From contig JAEYVF010000063.1 in the NCBI GenBank assembly GCA_023432005.1, positions 1 to 15,549 on the forward strand: a DNA stretch of 15,549 nt. The letters run 5' to 3'. The position numbers were made by a program, and so were the translations under genes. Under the pieces are notes generated by a model. It was not told the origin of the DNA. It was given only the letters and a program-made list of their open reading frames with translations, and did not search any database. This document shows, one piece after another, positions 1 to 7,540 of this stretch (position 1 is the stretch's first letter; every line of letters begins with the position of its first letter). This stretch comes from Actinomycetes bacterium (GTDB lineage Bacteria; Actinomycetota; Actinomycetes; Actinomycetales; Microbacteriaceae).

Positions 1-880
1 GCGCGTCGCCGACGGGGAGGGGTGCCGCGTCGGCCGCATCCGCCGCGCGCACCCCGAGCTCGAAGCGCTCAGCGGGGCGCACGGCGCCGCTCGCCGCGGG
101 TACCGCGGCCAGCACGTTGCCGATCGCGGCCGGGATCGCCGCACGCGCGTCGTACTCCGGCAGGCCCACGAAGCTCAGGTGGCTCACGCAGAGTTCGGAT
201 GCCGCGTCGCCGAGCTCGGCGCACACCCCGTCGACGGCCGCGAAGAGGGCCTCGCGCCACGTGCCCTCCTCGCCCGTCGCCTCGACGACGCGCTCCCCCG
301 GCCACGCCGTGGTCGACAGCGCGGCGCCGAGGGTGGTCGGCCACGACGGATGCTGCAGCATGGCCGTCGCGCGCACGCGCGCGGGGCGGGGCACCTCGAT
401 GGAGGGGTCCACCAGGCGGAGCAGCTCCGCGCGCTCCGTCGCGTCGATCCAGCGGCTCGCGAGCAGGACGCGCGTGCCGCCCTTGGTCGCGACGACGACC
501 GCCGCGACGGCGCCGTCGGGGGTGCGCTCGATCCCCACGGCACGCGCGAAGAACAGCATCCCGACATCCGCGTCACGCAGCATCGACATCCCGACGAGCT
601 CGGCGATCGCCCCGTCGAGAGTGTGCGGGGCGCGGCCGCCGCGGCTCTCGACGCCCGCCACGAGCGCCCCCCAGGCGGGATGCTCGGCATCGCCGCTCTC
701 CCGCGCGAACGCCTGACCCGACTCCCACAGCACGTCGCCGCGCGCGCTCACGAGCAGCACGCGATCCCCGCGTGCGCGGCGCTCGAGTGCGGCGGCGACA
801 CCCGCGTATCCGCTCCCGAACACGATGCTGTCGAACGGGGCGTCGAGGACCGACGTCCACGAGTTGGTGGTGGATGACAC
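1..880 (-). CDS. FAD-dependent oxidoreductase, C-terminus cut by window edge
   Basis: The frame reads from GTG at 880 to the window edge, about 293 codons, and the C-terminal part is missing. Residues 16-27 (FDSIVFGSGYAG) form a Rossmann beta strand with GxGxxG at 22-27. The second strand (RVLLVSARGD, 40-49) is followed by VLWESGQAF. This layout resembles the FAD_oxidored (PF12831-like) flavoproteins found in some carbohydrate-use loci. The acidic residue normally at the end of strand two, which binds the FAD ribose, appears to be Ser45. No signal peptide is visible, so it is probably cytoplasmic. GTG was chosen because it lies 11 bases after the stop of the upstream permease and no ATG is available in frame; the ribosome binding site is weak. 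As the last visible gene of the sugar-uptake operon it may oxidise the imported compound. The substrate cannot be read from sequence. The flavoprotein call is fairly sure; its role is inferred. Confidence 0.75.
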   Translation of the reverse strand, partial: MSSTTNSWTSVLDAPFDSIVFGSGYAGVAAALERRARGDRVLLVSARGDVLWESGQAFARESGDAEHPAWGALVAGVESRGGRAPHTLDGAIAELVGMSMLRDADVGMLFFARAVGIERTPDGAVAAVVVATKGGTRVLLASRWIDATERAELLRLVDPSIEVPRPARVRATAMLQHPSWPTTLGAALSTTAWPGERVVEATGEEGTWREALFAAVDGVCAELGDAASELCVSHLSFVGLPEYDARAAIPAAIGNVLAAVPAASGAVRPAERFELGVRAADAADAAPLPVGDA

Positions 881-891
881 GGAGCTCAGGC

Positions 892-1716
892 CTAACCCTT
901 GATGGCGCCCTGCGTGATGCCGGCGACGAAGCTGCGCTGGAACACGAGGTAGACGATGACGATGGGGACGGTGACGAGGAGGCTCGCTGCGGCGAGGAGC
1001 GGGACGTCGGTGGAGTGCTCGCCCACGAAGTAGCCGAGGCCCGCGGGTGCCGTGCGCCGCGTCGGGTCCTGGATGAGCACGATGATGAGCAGGAACTGGT
1101 TCCACGACCACATGAAGAACAGCACGGCGATGGTCGTGATGGCGGGGCCCGAGATCGGCAGCAGGATCCGCACGAGCACGATGAGATCGCGTGCGCCGTC
1201 CATGCGGGCCGACTCGACGAGCTCGCGCGGGATCGACGCGAAGTGCGTCTGCATCCAGTACACGCCGAACGGCAGGAACAGCGCCGTCTCGGCGAGGATC
1301 ACGCCGAGGTGGTTGTTCGCGAGGCCCACCGCCGAGAGGTTGTAGTACAGCGCGACGATGACGAGCTCGGTCGGAAGCGTGAGGCCGAGCACGAACGCGA
1401 GCGAGATCCACCGGGATCCAGCCGGTCGCAGCACGGCGAGCGCGAACCCGGCGAGCGTCGACAGCGCGATCGAGAGCGGCACGACGCTGAGCGCCACGAT
1501 GAGGCTCGAGGTCATGAGGTGGGAGAAGCGCCCCTTCTCCCACGCCGCGACGAAGTTCTCGAACGCGAACTCCGAGGGCCAGCTGAGACCGCTCACGGCC
1601 GAGCCGGCCGGGTGCACGGACGCGAGGATGACGCTCAGGAACGGCAGCAGCACCGCCGCGGCGAACACGATCAGCAGGACCGTGCGCGCGGACTCGACGA
1701 CGGGTGTGGGCTTCAT
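892..1716 (-). CDS. Carbohydrate ABC transporter permease, MalG/MsmG type
   Basis: A 274-residue inner-membrane protein with a short cytoplasmic N-terminus, a first membrane segment at about residues 13-33 and roughly six hydrophobic segments in all. The EAA loop that docks on the ATPase is visible as ELVESARMDGA (about 165-175) followed by LLPISG (185-190). Length and layout fit the second permease of CUT1 sugar importers. The ATG at 1716 overlaps the stop of the upstream permease by 4 bases (ATGA), so translation is probably coupled. The two permeases would form the membrane channel for the substrate delivered by the lipoprotein at 2647-3957. No nucleotide-binding subunit is encoded here, as is common in actinobacteria that share one MsiK-like ATPase. 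The substrate is unknown. Confidence 0.93.
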   Translation of the reverse strand: MKPTPVVESARTVLLIVFAAAVLLPFLSVILASVHPAGSAVSGLSWPSEFAFENFVAAWEKGRFSHLMTSSLIVALSVVPLSIALSTLAGFALAVLRPAGSRWISLAFVLGLTLPTELVIVALYYNLSAVGLANNHLGVILAETALFLPFGVYWMQTHFASIPRELVESARMDGARDLIVLVRILLPISGPAITTIAVLFFMWSWNQFLLIIVLIQDPTRRTAPAGLGYFVGEHSTDVPLLAAASLLVTVPIVIVYLVFQRSFVAGITQGAIKG

Positions 1717-2654
1717 TCGCGCTCCTTGGCGATGCGGCGGATCACGCCGATGACGAGGATCACGAGCACCGTGAGCGTGACGGCGAGTGCGGCGGAGGTG
1801 CCGATCTCGCCCTCCTTGAAGGCGAGGCGGTACACGAGCAGCCCGGGGATGACCGTCTGGTTGGCCGGGCCGCCATCCGTCGTCATGAAGACGAGGTCGA
1901 AGCTCGTGAGTGCCGCGATCGTGCAGATGACGGACGCGATCGTGACCTCGCCGCGGATGCCGGGCAGCGTGACCGAGATGAACTTGCGGAACGCGCCGGC
2001 GCCGTCGAGGGTGGCCGCCTCGTAGAGCGAGGTGTCGATGTGCTGCGCGCCCGAGAGGAAGAGCATCATGCACAGACCCGCGAGGCACCACGTTCCGACG
2101 AAGCCGAGGGCGATGAGGGCGAACGAGAAGTCGCCGAGCCACACGCGCGTGATCGCGTCGAGGCCGATGAGGCGCAGCCCCTGGTTGAGCAGGCCGTCCT
2201 CCGCGTACATCCAGCGCCACGTGATGCCGACGACGACCATCGGGAGCACCTGCGGCAGGAAGTACACGACCCGGAAGAAGGTAAGGCCGCGGCGGGCGTA
2301 GCCCATGAGCAGGCCGGTCATGATGAGCCCGAGGATGATCGGGATGATGCAGAAGAAGACGATGAGGACGAACGAGTTCCCGAGCGACTTCAACAGCAGC
2401 GGCTTCTGGAAGACGTCGAGGTAGTTCTCGATGCCGACCCAGACGGGAGGCAGGATGCCGTCCCACTCGAAGAACGAGAGCCCTGCCGTGTTGAGGGCCG
2501 GCCACACGGCGAAGCCCAGGTAGATCAGCGCAGCGGGTGCGAGGTAGAGATAGGCGTGCGCGGGACCGCGCGACGCCACGCGACGCGTGCGCCCGGCATG
2601 ACCGGGGCGGGCTTGCGCCCGCCCCGGTGCGATGCCGCTACCGGCATCAGGCAT
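1713..2654 (-). CDS. Carbohydrate ABC transporter permease, MalF/MsmF type
   Basis: A 313-residue membrane protein. The first membrane segment starts near residue 34 (AYLYLAPAALIYLGFAVWP), a typical opening for MalF-type CUT1 permeases. The EAA loop is YEAATLDGAG (211-220) followed by VTLPG (228-232). The ATG at 2654 overlaps the end of the binding-protein gene by 8 bases and is the start used here. A perfect hairpin (2601-2628) falls inside the first 20 codons, and the residues it encodes are Pro/Gly/Arg-rich and uninformative. The true start could therefore be the in-frame GTG at 2579, just before ASRGPAHAYLYLAP, although no clear ribosome binding site precedes it. It pairs with the permease at 892-1716, which it overlaps by 4 bases. 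Function is sure at family level; substrate unknown. Confidence 0.92.
   Translation of the reverse strand: MPDAGSGIAPGRAQARPGHAGRTRRVASRGPAHAYLYLAPAALIYLGFAVWPALNTAGLSFFEWDGILPPVWVGIENYLDVFQKPLLLKSLGNSFVLIVFFCIIPIILGLIMTGLLMGYARRGLTFFRVVYFLPQVLPMVVVGITWRWMYAEDGLLNQGLRLIGLDAITRVWLGDFSFALIALGFVGTWCLAGLCMMLFLSGAQHIDTSLYEAATLDGAGAFRKFISVTLPGIRGEVTIASVICTIAALTSFDLVFMTTDGGPANQTVIPGLLVYRLAFKEGEIGTSAALAVTLTVLVILVIGVIRRIAKERE
2601..2628 (-). promoter_or_regulatory. Perfect 12-bp hairpin at the binding protein/permease junction
   Basis: Arms 2601-2612 (ACCGGGGCGGGC) and 2617-2628 are exact inverse complements around a 4-base loop. It begins about 20 bases after the binding-protein stop codon. Similar hairpins between malE and malF-type genes are known to protect the upstream mRNA or partly stop transcription, giving more binding protein than permease. 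That role is inferred here. It lies inside the permease reading frame if the ATG at 2654 is used. Confidence 0.6.
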
Positions 2655-3957
2655 GTGCGTCGTCCCACTCCGCCTGCAGCGAGGCGAGGAACTCGTCCGT
2701 CGACATCTGGCCCGCGATGACGGCCTGCAGTCCGGGCTTCAGGACGTCGAGCATGCCCGTCGTCGCGAAGTCCGGGAACGCGACCACGCCGGATCCGGCG
2801 ACGATCTCCTGGTAGGCCCCGACGAGCACGCCCGGGAGTCCCTCGGCGGTGACGTCGACGCCGACGCCGACGGGCATGAGGCCCGCGTCCACCTGGAGCT
2901 GAGCGGCCTGCTGGGAGGCCATGAAGTCGAGGAAGGCCGCCGCGACGTTGGCGTTCTTCGACTTGGCGGGGATCGCGTAGGCGAGGCTGCCGCCCGCGGC
3001 GATCCGGTCGGCGCCGGACGACGCGACAGGGGCGGGCAGGAAGCCCGCGGCCTCGCCGATGCCGGTCGAGATGCCCGCGGCAGCCCAGTTGCCCGTCATG
3101 ATGAAGGCGCTGCGGCCCTCGACGAACTCCGCGAGCGCGTCGGTGTCGGACACCGCTGAGGCGCCGGCGCCGATGTAGCCGTCAGCGGCCCATCCGGCGA
3201 GCACGTCGGTGGCCTCCGCGGCGCCGCTCGTCTCGATCGACGATCCGTCCTGCCCGAACACCCACGACTCGTACTCGGCCGGGTCCTGGAAGACGTTCTG
3301 GATCGAGGCCCAGAGGTGCACGATGCCCGTCTCGAGGCCGCCGACCGAGAGCCCGCGGTATCCGGCGGCCGTGACCTTCGCGAGGGCCGCCTCGAGCTCG
3401 TCGATCGTCTCGGGGGCCTCCACGCCGACCTCCGCGAGGATGTCGGCGTTGTAGTACAGGCCCACGAACTTGGTGCCGGCCGGCACCGCGTAGAGGTTGC
3501 CCTCGCCGTAGGTCGAGGCCTGCTCGTCGGCCGTCAGCATGCGCAGGCTCGCGGCCGAGAACTTGTCGCCCCAGCCGTAGGCCTCGGCCCACGGGTCGAT
3601 GTCGCGGATGAGCCCGCCCTTGATGAGCGGCCGGAAGGCGCCCGCGTTGTACTGGGCGAGATCGGGCGCGTCGTTCGAGTTGAGCGTGAGCTTGATCGAG
3701 GTGACGTAGTCGCTGAACGGGATGTGCTGCGGCTCGAACGTGACGTTCGGGTGCTCGGCCGTGAACGCCTCCATGAGCTGCGTCGCGGGCGGATCGTCGA
3801 AGTAGACGAACTTGAGCGTGACGGGCTCGTCGGTGATCTGGGTCGAGACCTCGGTCTCCTCAGGCGCCTCCGCAGCTGCCGCGCAGCCCGTGAGCGCGAG
3901 TGCGACGGACGCGACGGCGGTCATCGCCAGCGCCCCTCGCGAAATGTGCTTGGACAT
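2647..3957 (-). CDS. Extracellular sugar-binding lipoprotein of ABC transporter
   Basis: A 436-residue solute-binding protein of the SBP_bac_1/8 (CUT1) type. The N-terminus is a lipoprotein signal: Lys/Arg near the start, a hydrophobic stretch at 9-22 and the lipobox L22-T-G-C25, so the mature protein would be anchored by Cys25 on the outer face of the membrane. The mature domain shows family-typical segments such as LKFVYFDDPPA, VTFEPQHIPFSDYV, YNADILAEVGVEAPETIDEL and FIMTGNWAAAG. The ATG at 3957 is preceded by a strong ribosome binding site (GGAAAGGAAGAG). It is the first gene of the operon and overlaps the next by 8 bases. The divergent AraC-type gene and the FAD oxidoreductase suggest uptake and processing of a particular carbohydrate or glycoside, which cannot be named from sequence. 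Confidence 0.95.
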   Translation of the reverse strand: MSKHISRGALAMTAVASVALALTGCAAAAEAPEETEVSTQITDEPVTLKFVYFDDPPATQLMEAFTAEHPNVTFEPQHIPFSDYVTSIKLTLNSNDAPDLAQYNAGAFRPLIKGGLIRDIDPWAEAYGWGDKFSAASLRMLTADEQASTYGEGNLYAVPAGTKFVGLYYNADILAEVGVEAPETIDELEAALAKVTAAGYRGLSVGGLETGIVHLWASIQNVFQDPAEYESWVFGQDGSSIETSGAAEATDVLAGWAADGYIGAGASAVSDTDALAEFVEGRSAFIMTGNWAAAGISTGIGEAAGFLPAPVASSGADRIAAGGSLAYAIPAKSKNANVAAAFLDFMASQQAAQLQVDAGLMPVGVGVDVTAEGLPGVLVGAYQEIVAGSGVVAFPDFATTGMLDVLKPGLQAVIAGQMSTDEFLASLQAEWDDAHA

Positions 3958-4153
3958 CTCTTCCTTTCCGGATGATGGCGGCGCGTCTCTGCGCCGCCGC
4001 TGTGGTCACCGGGTCCGATCTCGGTGCAGCCGGGCCCGGTGGGAGCCCATCCGGCTCTGCATCGCTGCCGCCGGATGATCTCCACGTCGAGCATCCGTTC
4101 CCGATACTGGACATCCAATGCACGATGTCGTCGAGTGATTGAATAAAGACGCT
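3958..4153. promoter_or_regulatory. Divergent promoter/leader region between sugar operon and AraC-type regulator
   Basis: This 196-base gap must hold the promoters of both the sugar-uptake operon (leftward) and the regulator (rightward). An 8-bp perfect hairpin (arms GGCGGCGC 3977-3984 and GCGCCGCC 3991-3998) would form in the operon's 5' leader, just upstream of its ribosome binding site. ACCGGG (4008-4013) faces CCCGGT (4035-4040). Near the regulator, GACATC (4110-4115) and GATGTC (4124-4129) form an inverted repeat that could be an operator. A weak leftward candidate promoter is TTGGAT, 17 bases, GATGCT (about 4119-4091). None of these sites is convincing alone. Confidence 0.4.
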
Positions 4154-4978
4154 ATGTCCGGCAGGTCGTCCTCTTCCTCGAACCTCACCGAGGAGGTCGA
4201 GCGATCGCTCGCTGCCTTCGAGGCCCTGACGAGCTCCCAGTTGTGCTTCCGTCCTGTGGCGCAGCGCTGGAACGCCCTCGGCGACCACGGGCGCGTCGAG
4301 CCCTACGCGAATCACCGCTCCGAGTTCTGCGTCGAGCAGAAGGCGAAGAATCTGCCGACGTGCCTGCGCTGCGACAACCAGGACGCGTTCCTCGCGTGCG
4401 AGGGTCGCGAGGAGGCGTTCGTGCGCCGCTGCCACGCGGGCGCCGAGGAGCTCCTCCTTCCGCTGCGCGCCGACGGCAGCCTCACGGGAGTCGTGTTCCT
4501 GGGGCAGCTGAGCGTGCCGGGTCGGCCGCGTGACGAGTCCGCGACACCTCCCACCGAGGTGCTCGTCGGCGCTCTCGACGCCCTGCGGGCGCGGCTCATG
4601 GAGATCTTCGCCGAGCTCGGCACCGACGAGGCGGCCCGCTGGCGCGGCCCGATGGCGCTCGTGATCGAGGAGTACCTGCGCGAGTCGCTCGCGACCGGTC
4701 CGACCCTCACGGAGCTCGCGGGACGGATGCGGCTCTCGGTCTCGCGCGCCGGCCACGTCGTGCGCGAGACGACCGGCGAGAGCTTCAACCAGCTCGTGGA
4801 GCGCCGGCGCATCGAGATGGCGACGGAGCTGCTGACCCGCACCGACGGGACGATCGGCTGGATCGCGCGACAGGTCGGGTTCGCCGACACCGGGTACTTC
4901 AGCCGGTACTTCAAGAAGCGCACGGGCGTGACGCCCGGAGCGTATCGCGCCGAGAACGGCCGCCCGCTGCCGGTCTGA
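4154..4978 (+). CDS. AraC-family regulator with PocR-like sensor domain
   Basis: A 274-residue regulator. The N-terminal domain (about 20-135) resembles the PocR ligand-binding domain: SEFCVEQK (57-64), TCLRC (69-73), the signature RRCHAG (91-96), then LLLPL and GVVFLGQLS. It holds six cysteines (31, 59, 70, 73, 82, 93). The C-terminal domain (about 166-270) is an AraC/XylS double helix-turn-helix, including IGWIARQVGFADTGYFSRYFKKRTGVTPGAYR. The ATG at 4154 gives a protein starting MSGRSSSSSN. An in-frame TTG at 4139 is an alternative; neither has a clear ribosome binding site. It is divergent from the sugar ABC operon and most likely controls it in response to the imported compound or a breakdown product. 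The family is secure; the ligand is unknown, and PocR domains have been predicted to bind small hydrocarbon derivatives. Confidence 0.9.
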   Translation: MSGRSSSSSNLTEEVERSLAAFEALTSSQLCFRPVAQRWNALGDHGRVEPYANHRSEFCVEQKAKNLPTCLRCDNQDAFLACEGREEAFVRRCHAGAEELLLPLRADGSLTGVVFLGQLSVPGRPRDESATPPTEVLVGALDALRARLMEIFAELGTDEAARWRGPMALVIEEYLRESLATGPTLTELAGRMRLSVSRAGHVVRETTGESFNQLVERRRIEMATELLTRTDGTIGWIARQVGFADTGYFSRYFKKRTGVTPGAYRAENGRPLPV

Positions 4979-4999
4979 GGCGGCCGCGCCGCTGTATCA

Positions 5000-5015
5000 G
5001 GCCGCGCGCGCGGCC
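5000..5015 (+). terminator. Possible GC-rich terminator after the AraC-type gene
   Basis: GGCCGCGCGCGCGGCC is a perfect 16-base palindrome starting 22 bases after the regulator's stop codon. It can fold as a 6-bp stem with a GCGC loop. There is no run of T after it, so it would be a weak or actinobacterial-style terminator. It could also be chance in such GC-rich DNA. Confidence 0.3.
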
Positions 5016-5088
5016 CTCCTCATGAGTGCGGACGAACGCCCGCCGACGGCTCGAGCCTCGGCCGCCGCTCTCGAGAGGAACCCTGATC

Positions 5089-6690
5089 ATGACCACGACG
5101 ACACCCGCGCGGCGCACGGCGGCATCCCGTCAGCGCACCGCGGCGGCGGAGCGCGAACGTCCCGCCGCCGAGACGCAGGAGGGCGAGGTCGAACCCCTCG
5201 CCACGACCGGCGCCCCCAACCCCTACGCGCTCGCCTCGCTCGTCGCCGGGAGGCGCATCGACTGGGACAGCGCGAGCGACGCCCCCGGCATCCTCGAGGA
5301 CGTCTTCGACATGCCGTACACCGAGATCATCGGCTCGGCCGACTCGCCGCTCTTCTACGGCAGCACGTTCCGCGGAGGCCGGGCCACGCGCAAGCGGCCG
5401 CCCGCCCCGCCCGAGCGCGGTGCCGACGACACCGATGACCACGAAGCGGCCGCCCCCGACGTGTCGCGCGCGACGACCCTCGCCGACATCCTCGCGGCCC
5501 TCGGCCAGAGGAGCCCCGCCGAGGTGCCCGTGCGCGGCGCGACCCTCACGCGCGACGGCGTCTTCGCCGAGATCGGCCGCACGGGCGGCGTCGCGAGCCG
5601 CTACGCGAAGCTCTTCGACGTCCGGGTGCTCGACGTGCTCTTCCCGCTCGAGCCCGGGTACCACCCGCCGGGGTTCAGCTGGCAGGACACCGGGCGCTAC
5701 TACAACGAGACGACCGAGTTCTTCGACCCCGTGCAGGGCCAGGTCGCCGACTGCTACTTCATCGCCGCGATGTCGTCGGTGGCATGGGCGCAGCCCTTCA
5801 CGATCGCCGACCGCACCCGCGCGACGGCCGCGGGCCAGGACGAGTTCACCCACCGGGTGAGCTTCTTCGGCGGCAGCGAGGGCTACGGATCGGGCGGCTG
5901 GGGCAGCGTCGAGGTCTCCGACCGGGTGCTCGTGGCATCCGGCGGCAGCTCGTCGTTCTATGCGCACTCCTCGGAGGCGGGCGAGATCTGGCCCGCGGTA
6001 TACGAGAAGGCGTTCGCCAAGTGGCGCTTCGGCACGGCCGACGACTTCCCCAACATCCCGAACCTCGCGTGGGGCGACACCGTCGCCTCGTGCGTCTCGC
6101 TCACGGGCGGCAGCGGCTACTACCGCGCGCACTCGGCGCTCACGGATGCGCAGCTGCTCACGCTCGTGAAGTCGCACAGCTCGGGCGGCCGCACGACGAC
6201 CCCCATGGTGTGCTGGTCGTACGGCGCAGGCTCCCCGGAGGCGACACGCGCGGCGAACGAGGCGGGCATCGTGGCATCCCACGCGTACTCGGTGCTCGGC
6301 TGGATGCGGCGCTACGAGTGGATGCCGCGCCTGCGTCTCGAGGTGGAGATCCCGCGGCTCATCCCCGAGTGGCGCATCCCGGGCCCCGGCCCCGGCCCGC
6401 TGCTCGGCGGCGACCCCGTGACCGGGGCGACGCTCGAGGAGCTCGCGCGCGTACGGTACGACCTGCCGATCGACGTGTTCCAGCGCTACGAGCTGCGCCC
6501 GGTCGACTACATCATCGTGCGGAACCCCTGGGGGTCGACCCCCGGAACGGGCGCGTCGACGGCTGCCGGCGACTTCCGGGCGCGCGACGTGACCTGGTGG
6601 CGCGACATCCCGCTCGGCCAGAACGGCGTCTTCGCGATGGAGGTCGGCGCCTTCCGGCGCTACTTCGCGGGCACCGGCGGCGCCGACTGA
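5089..6690 (+). CDS. Calpain-like (family C2) cysteine peptidase
   Basis: A 533-residue protein. The calpain catalytic segments are visible in order: GQVADCYFIAAMSS with Cys222, ASHAYSVLGW with His398, and IIVRNPWGS with Asn479. These match the calpain patterns around Cys (GxxGDCWFL), His (HAYSV) and Asn (RNPWG). The first 45 residues are Thr/Ala/Arg/Glu-rich and probably disordered. There is no signal peptide or membrane segment, so it should be cytoplasmic. His and Asn are 81 residues apart, against about 24 in animal calpains, leaving an extra segment rich in Pro/Gly. No EF-hand, C2 or other calpain accessory domain is seen. ATG 5089 was chosen for its ribosome binding site (GAGAGGAA). It stands alone between the AraC-type gene and a convergent VIT gene. 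Family assignment is confident; target and biological role are unknown. Confidence 0.88.
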   Translation: MTTTTPARRTAASRQRTAAAERERPAAETQEGEVEPLATTGAPNPYALASLVAGRRIDWDSASDAPGILEDVFDMPYTEIIGSADSPLFYGSTFRGGRATRKRPPAPPERGADDTDDHEAAAPDVSRATTLADILAALGQRSPAEVPVRGATLTRDGVFAEIGRTGGVASRYAKLFDVRVLDVLFPLEPGYHPPGFSWQDTGRYYNETTEFFDPVQGQVADCYFIAAMSSVAWAQPFTIADRTRATAAGQDEFTHRVSFFGGSEGYGSGGWGSVEVSDRVLVASGGSSSFYAHSSEAGEIWPAVYEKAFAKWRFGTADDFPNIPNLAWGDTVASCVSLTGGSGYYRAHSALTDAQLLTLVKSHSSGGRTTTPMVCWSYGAGSPEATRAANEAGIVASHAYSVLGWMRRYEWMPRLRLEVEIPRLIPEWRIPGPGPGPLLGGDPVTGATLEELARVRYDLPIDVFQRYELRPVDYIIVRNPWGSTPGTGASTAAGDFRARDVTWWRDIPLGQNGVFAMEVGAFRRYFAGTGGAD

Positions 6691-6695
6691 CGCGC

Positions 6696-6735
6696 GCCTC
6701 GGCGTCGGCGCCACCCCCACCGCCGACGCCGAGGC
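6696..6735. terminator. Strong bidirectional hairpin between convergent genes
   Basis: A perfect 15-bp inverted repeat (arms 6696-6710, starting GCCTCGGCG, and 6721-6735) with a 10-base loop, starting 5 bases after the peptidase stop codon and 25 bases from the end of the convergent VIT gene. Position and stability fit a terminator for transcripts from both sides. There is no T-run, as is usual in GC-rich actinobacteria. Confidence 0.75.
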
Positions 6736-6750
6736 GATGCCGCGCGCGGG

Positions 6751-6776
6751 CGACCGGGGTCAGACGACCCCGGTCG
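6751..6776 (-). terminator. Second hairpin overlapping the end of the VIT gene
   Basis: Arms CGACCGGGGT (6751-6760) and ACCCCGGTCG (6767-6776) form a perfect 10-bp stem with a 6-base loop. It includes the last codons and stop codon of the VIT-family gene. It may protect the 3' end of that mRNA or, with the hairpin at 6696-6735, make a tandem terminator. The function is inferred from position. Confidence 0.4.
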
Positions 6777-7476
6777 TGCCGAGCAGCCAGCCGACCGCGA
6801 AGGTCGCTCCGAGCGCGAGTGCGCCGCCGACGACGACCCGCACGACCGTGCGTGCGACGGAGGCCCCGCCGATCCGCGCGCTCAGGGCGCCTGTGAGAGC
6901 GAGGGCTGCGAGCACCGCCACGAAGGTGCCCGGGATCCGCACGGGCTCCGGCAGCAGGAGGATCGTGAGGAAGGGCAGGATCGCGCCCACCGTGAACGCC
7001 GCGGCGGAGGCCCAGGCGGCCGTCCAGGGACTCGCGACGTCATCCTGGTCGATGTGCAGCTCGGCCTCGAGGTGCGCGGCGAGCGCGTCGTGCGCCGTCA
7101 GCTCCTCCGCGACGCGGCGGGCGGTCTCGACGCTCAGACCCTTCGCCTGGTAGATGCCGGTGAGCTCCGCGAGCTCCGCCTCGGGCATCGTCGCGAGCTC
7201 GGTGCGCTCCTTCGCGATGAGGGACCGCGTGGAGTCGCGCGAGCTGCTGACCGACACGTACTCGCCGAGAGCCATCGAGATGGCGCCGCCGATGAGGGCC
7301 GCGGCGCCCGCCGACAGGATCGCGGGTATCGCGGTGGTCGCCCCCGCGACGCCGACGACGACGGCCGCGACGGAGACGATGCCGTCGTTCGCGCCGAGCA
7401 CGCCTGCGCGCAGCCAGTTGAGGCGCGCGGCGACCCCGCCGACGTGAGGTTCCTGGGCGTGCGCATGGAGGCTCAT
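6760..7476 (-). CDS. VIT1/CCC1-family iron/manganese transporter
   Basis: A 238-residue membrane protein of the VIT family, which moves Fe2+ or Mn2+ out of the cytoplasm in exchange for protons. The family motifs are visible: GANDGIVS (28-35, with metal-site Asp31), membrane helix two leading into GEYVSVSSSRD (71-81, with Glu72), then a charged cytoplasmic region (about 85-145) rich in Glu and Asp, and three hydrophobic segments to the end. That region matches the metal-binding domain of eucalyptus VIT1 in position, although individual ligands were not assigned. The ATG at 7476 has a G-rich upstream stretch (CTGGGGGG) as ribosome binding site. It is convergent with the calpain-like gene and divergent from the MarR/photolyase pair. 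Metal detoxification or storage is the usual role; which metal cannot be told. Confidence 0.93.
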   Translation of the reverse strand: MSLHAHAQEPHVGGVAARLNWLRAGVLGANDGIVSVAAVVVGVAGATTAIPAILSAGAAALIGGAISMALGEYVSVSSSRDSTRSLIAKERTELATMPEAELAELTGIYQAKGLSVETARRVAEELTAHDALAAHLEAELHIDQDDVASPWTAAWASAAAFTVGAILPFLTILLLPEPVRIPGTFVAVLAALALTGALSARIGGASVARTVVRVVVGGALALGATFAVGWLLGTTGVV

Positions 7477-7540
7477 GCCCCCCAGCCAAGCACCGCGGGC
7501 GCCGCACGGCGAGGCTCGAGCGGTCGCAGACGACTCGCAG

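Noticed and set aside
22..2025. A 667-codon open frame on the plus strand across the sugar operon
   Set aside because: It is antisense to the FAD oxidoreductase and permease, is extremely Arg/Pro-rich then Asp/Glu/His-rich with no domain, and arises from the lack of stop codons in GC-rich DNA.
892..2505. A single 537-codon minus-strand protein from 2505 to 892
   Set aside because: Only the part after the ATG at 1716 is a real permease. The upstream half is the out-of-frame shadow of the first permease, so this is not a fusion.
3860..4756. A minus-strand frame over the AraC-type gene and intergenic region
   Set aside because: It crosses the divergent promoter region, has low-complexity composition and conflicts with the well-supported regulator on the plus strand.
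5050..5075. Two CTCGAG palindromes (5050-5055, 5070-5075) before the calpain-like gene as an operator
   Set aside because: CTCGAG is frequent by chance in this GC-rich coding style and there is no supporting promoter. It is kept only as a note.
5020..6720. A 566-codon minus-strand frame opposite the calpain-like gene
   Set aside because: It is Arg/Gly/His-rich without recognisable motifs, while the plus strand has clear catalytic motifs and a good ribosome binding site.
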